DNA of 28,444 nucleotides from Elusimicrobia bacterium UBA6262 (lineage in GTDB: Bacteria; CAYTYR01; UBA6262): NCBI GenBank assembly GCA_002441095.1, contig DJVG01000025.1:1-28444 (forward strand), read 5' to 3'. Of this stretch, positions 23,322-28,444 are shown one piece after another (the stretch's first letter is position 1; every line of letters starts with the position of its first letter). The notes beneath the pieces were generated by a model that saw nothing but the letters and a program-made list of their open reading frames with translations, did no database searches and was not told the DNA's origin. A program made the position numbers and the translations under genes.

Positions 23322-25428
23322 CCTGTCAATTTTAATATTAGCCGTTGGCCTGCCGCTTTTTAACGGCGGCAAAGGCTTTGGCGCTTTTTGCACGGCCAGC
23401 CTGCTGCTCTGCGGCCTAAGCTTTTGGCTGCTCAATCGGCTGCCGAAAGGGGAACGTGTCACTGTCACAGCGGTGCCGCGTTTCAATGGACTGGTCTGTT
23501 GTTTTTATATCCTGGTTTTTATAAATTTGTTTTTTACGGTTTACCTGCATGCTGCCATCATTGAATGGATCAGGCTCACCAGCTATCTGATCCTTTATTT
23601 GCTCTTGATCTTCTCCGCCGGCAGTGGCCGCAAGGATTTCTCTTCCTTGATCAGAAGCGTCTTATCAGCGACGGTAATTGTCGCCCTGGTTGAAGCAATG
23701 GTAATGATTGTCCAAAGCTATCAGCATTTGTCGCCGCGCGGGACCATGCCTAATGAAAATGTGGCGGCTTCTTATCTCCTTATTGGCTTAATGACCACCC
23801 TATCTTACCTGTTCTTTAATGCCGGCGCTACCCGGCGGAGAAAAATTATTGGTATCATTTTGTCCCTGGTATTGTCTGCCGCCCTGGTCTTGTCGCATTC
23901 GCGCGGCGCACTGATCGCACTAGTAGCAGCTGCCGGGATATTAAGCAAACTTAGATTCAGGAAATGGGGCATGATCGCCATATTTATGGCTCTGCTGGGC
24001 GTTTTAGCTTTATTCCCGGTGCCTGTTCTTGATGTTGTTTTTAAAATAAATATACCTTACAGTTACCGGAGATTATATATCTGGCAAAGCGCCTGGGATA
24101 TTATCATGAACCGTCCCTGGTTCGGTTGGGGGATGGGTAACTTTGGCCTGGCTTTCCCGCGATTTAACCTGCCCAGCTTTGATACTGTCTTGCGCTATGG
24201 CAAAGTTACGCGTTTTGCCCATAATGAATTCTTACAGGTAGCTGCGGAGCTGGGTTTGCCGGCTATGTTTTTTTACAGTGCCATTATCGGGTATATTGTC
24301 AAGACTGGCCGGGAACTTATCCGTACCAAGAATATTACCTGGATAAAAGCCGCTGCCTTGGCCTCCCTGGCCGGTATTATCGTCCATAGTTTATTTGATT
24401 TTAATTTACATCTGCCGGCTATTACTTATGTTGCGGTCATATTAGGAACCAGTCTCTTGCTGGAAACAGGCCTGGCCCATGACCGGTCATATGCGCTTTC
24501 AGCGCCGGCTAAAAAAGGGACCAGCTGGGCATTAATAGTGATCATGATCACGACCCTGTCATTTTTAGCCGGGCATATATTCCAGGGCCAGGCGGAAAAA
24601 AGGGAAGCCAAAAAAGAACCGCTACCGGCGGTCATCAGGGCGTACCAGCAAGCGCAGTTAGTTGACCCCCTGAATAGTGATCACCATGAAAAGCTGGCCA
24701 GGCTTTATACTGGTCAATACCAGCGGGATAAGAATATTTTGTCCGGGGAATTAGCCGTATCAGAATATAACCGGGCCAGCCGGCTGAATCCGGAGAAATA
24801 TGCCTTATATGAAGATTTGTTCTATTTGTATTATGCGCTTGGTTCACCATTGCCGAATATGGAACAAAATTATGTCCGCGTGATGGCCCGTAATCCTCAT
24901 CTTGTCAAGCCAACCTTGATCTTGGCTATCTTCCATCTGGAGCGCCGTAACTATCTGCGGACGATTGCCTTGCTTTCGGAAGTGATCGATAAAGAGCCTA
25001 ATTACCTGGCAGCTTATTATTACCTGGCTGTCTGTTATGAGTCCTTGGGTGACCGGCAAAGCGCGCGTCTCAAGTACGAAATAATTGTCCAAAAACTGGC
25101 CCAGCATTTGGAGCGCTTAACCCAAAATAATATTGAACTGCAGGCGCTGGAAGTGCCGAGGGTTGAGGTTTTTACGCGCCTGGGCGTGTTATATAATATT
25201 GACCAGCAGTATACCCAGGCTATTGCTGCCTTGAACCAGGCGCTAGCTTTAGATCCGGAGCATAGTGAAGCCTTAAATGCCCTGGCTGGTACCTATTTCA
25301 GCCAGGGGCAGTACTCCCTGGCCCTGCAATACACGCAAACCGCGTTAAAGTTGGATCCGCATAACCAAAACATACAAAGAAACCTGGCCCGCTGCCTGGC
25401 CGCCATAAACAACCAGAAAAAGAAGTAA
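23305..25428 (+). CDS. O-antigen ligase/polymerase-like (Wzy_C) membrane protein with TPR domain, copy 2
   Basis: A 707-residue paralog of the preceding protein, overlapping it by 17 bp. About 11-12 hydrophobic helices (1-425) are followed by a long TPR region (about 437-700) with at least five repeats, the last two very regular. Wzy_C marks are PNENVAASYLL (149-159), SHSRGALIAL (197-206, with the Arg intact), FGWGMGNFG (273-281), AHNEFLQVAAELG (305-317) and HSLFDFNLHLPA (361-372). The tandem arrangement suggests divided or sequential roles, such as polymerase and ligase, or two acceptors. Linkage to the pilus is by neighbourhood only. Confidence 0.87.
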   Translation: MRKIINLSILILAVGLPLFNGGKGFGAFCTASLLLCGLSFWLLNRLPKGERVTVTAVPRFNGLVCCFYILVFINLFFTVYLHAAIIEWIRLTSYLILYLLLIFSAGSGRKDFSSLIRSVLSATVIVALVEAMVMIVQSYQHLSPRGTMPNENVAASYLLIGLMTTLSYLFFNAGATRRRKIIGIILSLVLSAALVLSHSRGALIALVAAAGILSKLRFRKWGMIAIFMALLGVLALFPVPVLDVVFKINIPYSYRRLYIWQSAWDIIMNRPWFGWGMGNFGLAFPRFNLPSFDTVLRYGKVTRFAHNEFLQVAAELGLPAMFFYSAIIGYIVKTGRELIRTKNITWIKAAALASLAGIIVHSLFDFNLHLPAITYVAVILGTSLLLETGLAHDRSYALSAPAKKGTSWALIVIMITTLSFLAGHIFQGQAEKREAKKEPLPAVIRAYQQAQLVDPLNSDHHEKLARLYTGQYQRDKNILSGELAVSEYNRASRLNPEKYALYEDLFYLYYALGSPLPNMEQNYVRVMARNPHLVKPTLILAIFHLERRNYLRTIALLSEVIDKEPNYLAAYYYLAVCYESLGDRQSARLKYEIIVQKLAQHLERLTQNNIELQALEVPRVEVFTRLGVLYNIDQQYTQAIAALNQALALDPEHSEALNALAGTYFSQGQYSLALQYTQTALKLDPHNQNIQRNLARCLAAINNQKKK

Positions 25429-25467
25429 AAAAACGCCACCCGCGAGGGCAAAGGGCTTAATAATATC

Positions 25468-25497
25468 TTGCTATTTGCCGCTTAAATCAGCTATAAT
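25468..25497 (+). promoter_or_regulatory. Promoter for the nucleotide-sugar genes
   Basis: TTGCTA (25468-25473) and a perfect TATAAT (25492-25497) are separated by 18 bp. The expected +1 near 25504 lies after the in-frame ATG at 25501 and before the ribosome binding site at 25519-25524, so it supports the GTG at 25534 as start. This promoter lacks the TTGACA/extended -10 form of the pilus promoters. Confidence 0.6.
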
Positions 25498-25533
25498 AAA
25501 ATGATAAATAGCCATAAAAAGGAGTGGGCCAAA

Positions 25534-26628
25534 GTGATCCCAATTATTGACTTAAAAGCGCAATATGCTAGTCTTAAACCGGAAATTGACGAGGCGATAG
25601 CCAGGGTCATAGTCAGCGGCACTTATATACTCGGGCCGGAAGTGGCCGGCTTGGAAAAAGAAATTGCTGCTTATGCCGGTACCCGGTTCGCGGTAGGATT
25701 AAATTCCGGGACCGATGCCTTGCTGCTGGCGCTTAAGGCTTACGATATTGGGCCGGGTGATGAAGTCATCACCACTGCTTTTAGTTTTATTGCTACGGCA
25801 GAAGTGATCTCCTTCCTGGGAGCCAAGCCTGTTTTTGTCGATATCAACAGGGAAGATTTTAATATTAATGTGGATTTGATCGAAGCCAGGATCACGCCGC
25901 AGACCAAAGCCATTATTCCGGTGCATTTATACGGCCAGCCAGCGGATATGGACCGGGTCATGGCCATTGCCAGTAAACATAAACTTAAAGTGATCGAGGA
26001 TTGCGCCCAAGCTTTAGGAGCAGAATACCAAGGTAAAAGGGTTGGCAGTATCGGGGATATGGGGTGTATCAGCTTTTTCCCGACCAAGAACCTGGGTGCT
26101 TATGGTGACGGCGGCATGATCGTCACCAATGATGAAAATGCCTGTGCTACGCTTAAAAAACTGCATGTACACGGGGCCGGAGAAAAGTATGTCCATGAAT
26201 TACTGGGGGTTAATAGCCGTTTGGATGCTTTGCAGGCCGCGGTTTTAAGGGTCAAGCTGAAATCTTTGGATACCTGGATCAACCGCAGGAATGAGATCGC
26301 CAGGCTGTATAACCAGCAGTTGGCGGACCTGCCGCTGGTTTTACCTATACCCAAAAAAAATGTCCGCCATGTCTATAACCAATTCACCATTGCCACTGAT
26401 AAGAGAAATGAACTGCAAAAATATCTAAAAGAAAAGCAGATCGGTACAGCCATCCACTATCCAATTTCCCTGCCGCTGCAACAGGCTTTCTCTTACTTGG
26501 GCTACAACCAGAGCGACTGCCCGGTAGCGGCAAAAGCAGCAGCTACAGTTTTGTCCATACCTGCTTTCCCGGAAATAGCGGCAGCAGACCAGGAAAAGAT
26601 CATCACCGCGATCAAATCATTTTTCTAA
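25534..26628 (+). CDS. DegT/DnrJ/EryC1/StrS aminotransferase, WbpE-like
   Basis: A PLP-dependent sugar aminotransferase of 364 residues from the GTG at 25534. That start is chosen because AAGGAG (25519-25524) lies 9 nt upstream and the product then begins MIPIIDLKAQY, as usual for the family. An ATG at 25501 would precede the transcription start. Motifs are YILGPEVAGLE (31-41), NSGTDALLLAL (57-67), the PLP ring-stacking/pyridine Asp in VIEDCAQALGA (D156), the Schiff-base Lys in FFPTKNLGAYGDGG (K185) and GVNSRLDALQAAVL. It resembles WbpE, which makes UDP-2-acetamido-3-amino-uronic acid. FdtB/QdtB-like transaminases are alternatives; the WbpI-like and WbpB-like neighbours favour WbpE. Confidence 0.9.
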   Translation: MIPIIDLKAQYASLKPEIDEAIARVIVSGTYILGPEVAGLEKEIAAYAGTRFAVGLNSGTDALLLALKAYDIGPGDEVITTAFSFIATAEVISFLGAKPVFVDINREDFNINVDLIEARITPQTKAIIPVHLYGQPADMDRVMAIASKHKLKVIEDCAQALGAEYQGKRVGSIGDMGCISFFPTKNLGAYGDGGMIVTNDENACATLKKLHVHGAGEKYVHELLGVNSRLDALQAAVLRVKLKSLDTWINRRNEIARLYNQQLADLPLVLPIPKKNVRHVYNQFTIATDKRNELQKYLKEKQIGTAIHYPISLPLQQAFSYLGYNQSDCPVAAKAAATVLSIPAFPEIAAADQEKIITAIKSFF

Positions 26629-26644
26629 AATAGGAATTTCTACT

Positions 26645-27772
26645 ATGGTAAAAATAGCGCATATCATCGGCGCCCGGCCGCAATTCATAAAATGTGCCCC
26701 GCTCCTGCGGGCTTTTAAAAAGCATAATAGCCGCACTAATAATAAGATCAGGAACATAATCATTCACACCGGCCAGCATTACGATTACCTGATGTCTGAG
26801 GTATTTTTCCGTGAACTGGAAGTGCCGGCAACAGACTATCATCTGGGAGTCGGTTCCGGCAGGCAGGGGATGCAGACCGGACAGGTCCTGCAGAAAGTGG
26901 AAGAAACGCTGGTTAAAATTAAACCAGATGCCTGCATAGTTTATGGCGATACCAACTCTACCCTGGGCGGAGCCCTGGCAGCAGTCAAGCTGCATATTCC
27001 GGTAATACACATCGAAGCCGGACTCAGGAGTTACGATAAACATATGCCTGAAGAAATAAACCGGATACTGACTGATCACGTATCTGCTTTGCTCCTATGT
27101 CCTACGGAAAACGCGGTGGCTAATCTTAAGAAAGAAGGATTTAGCCCTATGATCAAGGCCGGTAAATTACACGCTCTAAAGCTTAACCGGCCCCAGGTAG
27201 TTAATGTGGGAGATATAATGTTTGATGCTTTGTTGCAGGCGGTGGAAATAGCTGAAACAAAATCAAATATTTTGGTCCAGGCTGGCTTAAGGGAAAAACA
27301 ATACGCAGTGTTGACGATCCACCGTGCCGAAAACGCCGATAACCGGGAAAAGCTAGGCCAGTTGCTGCACTTTACGGTTAAAGCTGCCGGCAGCCTGCCG
27401 GTAATTTTCCCCGTGCACCCGCGCACCAGGAAGCACCTTAAGACGATGAAAAATAAATATGCTGCTACGGTCAGTTTCATTGAACCTTTAGGGTATTTTG
27501 ACATGCTCAAACTGGTGCGTCATAGCGCCCTGGTCCTGACTGATTCAGGCGGTCTGCAGAAAGAAGCATTCTGGCTGAGGATCCCTTGCATTACCCTGCG
27601 GGAACAGACAGAGTGGGTAGAAACCGTGCAGGGCGGCTGGAATGTCCTGTATCGTGATTTCCGGAGGAATTGCCGTTGGCCAAACAACCAGGCTGCTTAT
27701 TACGGTGCTGGCCGGGCTGCGGAAAAAATAGTAAAACTGGTTATCAACTGTGTGAAAAGGAGACAAAAATGA
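26645..27772 (+). CDS. UDP-GlcNAc 2-epimerase family protein, WbpI-like
   Basis: A 375-residue non-hydrolysing 2-epimerase of the WecB/WbpI family (GT-B-like fold). Motifs are GARPQFIKCAPL (9-20), HTGQHYDYLMSEVFF, VYGDTNSTLGGALAA, HIEAGLRSYDKHMPEEINRI, TIHRAEN, FPVHPRTR, LTDSGGLQKEAFWL and REQTEWVE. The GARPQFIK and TDSGGxQKEAF...TEWVE combination is closer, from memory, to WbpI (UDP-2,3-diacetamido-glucuronate 2-epimerase) than to WecB. That would give a UDP-ManNAc3NAcA-type sugar. Family membership is sure; substrate is inferred. Its TGA overlaps the next ATG by 4 bp. Confidence 0.9.
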   Translation: MVKIAHIIGARPQFIKCAPLLRAFKKHNSRTNNKIRNIIIHTGQHYDYLMSEVFFRELEVPATDYHLGVGSGRQGMQTGQVLQKVEETLVKIKPDACIVYGDTNSTLGGALAAVKLHIPVIHIEAGLRSYDKHMPEEINRILTDHVSALLLCPTENAVANLKKEGFSPMIKAGKLHALKLNRPQVVNVGDIMFDALLQAVEIAETKSNILVQAGLREKQYAVLTIHRAENADNREKLGQLLHFTVKAAGSLPVIFPVHPRTRKHLKTMKNKYAATVSFIEPLGYFDMLKLVRHSALVLTDSGGLQKEAFWLRIPCITLREQTEWVETVQGGWNVLYRDFRRNCRWPNNQAAYYGAGRAAEKIVKLVINCVKRRQK

Positions 27773-28444
27773 CTGCTGTACAAAATAATATTATCGGGCA
27801 TATTGGCCTTGGTTACTGGGGTAAAAATATCCTCCGGAATCTTTACGAAAAGGGTTTCCTGCACACAGCGTGCGATTCAGATCCCAAGATAGTTGAGGAA
27901 AGGAAGAAAGAATTCCCTAAAGCAAACTACACTGTTTCTTACCAGGAAATTTTACATCATCCGGAAATAAAAGCCGTTACTATCGCTGCTCCGGCAGTTA
28001 CTCATTTTCAAATAGCCCGGGAAGCTTTATTAGCGGGGAAAGATGTCTTCGTGGAGAAACCTTTAGCCTTGACCGTCAAGGAAGGCCAGGAATTGGTGGA
28101 TATAGCGGCCCGGGAAAACAAGATCTTAATGGTCGGGCATATCCTGCAATACCACTCGGCGGTCATCAAGCTGAAAGAAATAATTTCTGCCGGGCAACTG
28201 GGCAAGGTCCAATATATCTATTCCAACCGGCTTAATATTGGCAAATTGCGGACAGAAGAAAATATTTTATGGAGTTTCGCGCCGCATGATATCTCTGTCA
28301 TATTAATGCTGCTCGGGGAAGAACCGGTCAAGGTCAAAGCCATGGGCGGGGCCTATCTGAATCAGGGTGTTTTTGATACGACTATGACCACCCTGGAGTT
28401 TAAGAACGGGGTTAAAGGACATATTTTTGTCAGCTGGCTCCATC
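27769..28444 (+). CDS. Gfo/Idh/MocA-family sugar oxidoreductase, WbpB-like (3' end outside window)
   Basis: The first 225 codons of an NAD(P)-dependent sugar dehydrogenase; the frame is still open at the window end. The Rossmann motif IGLGYWGKN is at 12-20, VTIAAPAVTHF at about 69-79, and EKPLAL, carrying the family's conserved Lys, near 96-101. GHILQYH and a LWSFAPHDISV segment with the expected His near 170 follow. AAGGAG at 27757-27762 is 6 nt before the ATG, which overlaps the upstream stop (ATGA). Next to WbpE- and WbpI-like genes, a WbpB/WlbA-type 3-dehydrogenase of UDP-GlcNAcA is the likely role. An acetyltransferase (WbpD-like) would be expected just outside the window. Confidence 0.88.
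   Translation, partial: MTAVQNNIIGHIGLGYWGKNILRNLYEKGFLHTACDSDPKIVEERKKEFPKANYTVSYQEILHHPEIKAVTIAAPAVTHFQIAREALLAGKDVFVEKPLALTVKEGQELVDIAARENKILMVGHILQYHSAVIKLKEIISAGQLGKVQYIYSNRLNIGKLRTEENILWSFAPHDISVILMLLGEEPVKVKAMGGAYLNQGVFDTTMTTLEFKNGVKGHIFVSWLH

Noticed and set aside
25429..25460. A possible hairpin after the second Wzy_C gene
   Set aside because: CCC/GGG pairing around GCGA is only 3 bp, and no T-run follows.
25501..25533. An ATG at 25501 as start of the aminotransferase
   Set aside because: It is 3 nt after a perfect TATAAT and lacks a ribosome binding site. The GTG at 25534 has AAGGAG at proper spacing and gives the normal family N-terminus.

Overview
The window is a dense, mostly plus-strand chromosomal locus from a Gram-negative-type (diderm) bacterium. 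A secretin, an inner-membrane PilM-N-O-P platform and lipid-linked-glycan polymerase/ligase-like proteins all imply an outer membrane. Three traits are common in poorly cultured diderm lineages such as Omnitrophota- or Elusimicrobiota-like bacteria: GspG/PilA-type pilins with short leaders, very large signal-peptide exoproteins with a FlgD/T9SS-like C-terminal module, and Wzy_C proteins fused to TPRs. The taxon cannot be fixed from the sequence, and no RNA gene, CRISPR array, transposon or origin is visible.

Layout. (1) 3-3113: pilB (5' end outside the window), pilT and pilC, the motor ATPases and platform of a type IV pilus. Two intergenic repeats separate them. (2) 3137-4610: a separately promoted pilin with its own terminator, then the prepilin peptidase pilD. 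(3) 4617-5168: a GspG-like pseudopilin on the minus strand, with a promoter divergent from the next operon. (4) 5345-8502: three minor-pilin-like genes (MshD/GspI-like, PilW/GspJ-like with an inserted carbohydrate-binding-like beta-sandwich, and PilX/GspK-like) and a membrane-anchored TPR protein. (5) 8527-16384: two giant predicted exoproteins. One has seven propeller-like repeats, Ig/FN3 domains and a FlgD-like tail; the other is a right-handed beta-helix with FN3-like domains. (6) 16522-21038: pilM-pilN-pilO-pilP-pilQ, closed by a strong intrinsic terminator. (7) 21136-25428: a tail-anchored TPR protein and two tandem O-antigen ligase/polymerase-like (Wzy_C) proteins with C-terminal TPRs. 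(8) 25534-28444: nucleotide-sugar genes resembling WbpE, WbpI and WbpB (the last truncated by the window end), pointing to a 2,3-diamino-uronic sugar.

How the parts may work together. PilB/PilT/PilC/PilD/PilMNOPQ form an almost complete retractable type IV pilus or pilus-like secretion machine. The minor pilins could form its tip or a pseudopilus. The two large exoproteins lie between the minor pilins and the alignment complex, so they are candidates for tip adhesins or secreted cargo. The TPR-Wzy_C pair and the sugar genes could supply and attach a glycan, possibly to pilins or exoproteins. The last two links are inference from context.

Regulation. Five sites (3137, 5213 minus, 5268, 11635, 16454) share TTGACA, 14 nt, TGN and an immediately following A/T-rich hexamer. 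This suggests that the pilin, pseudopilin, minor-pilin, beta-helix and pilM transcription units are read from one extended -10 promoter type. No stretch over 300 bases lacks a gene.
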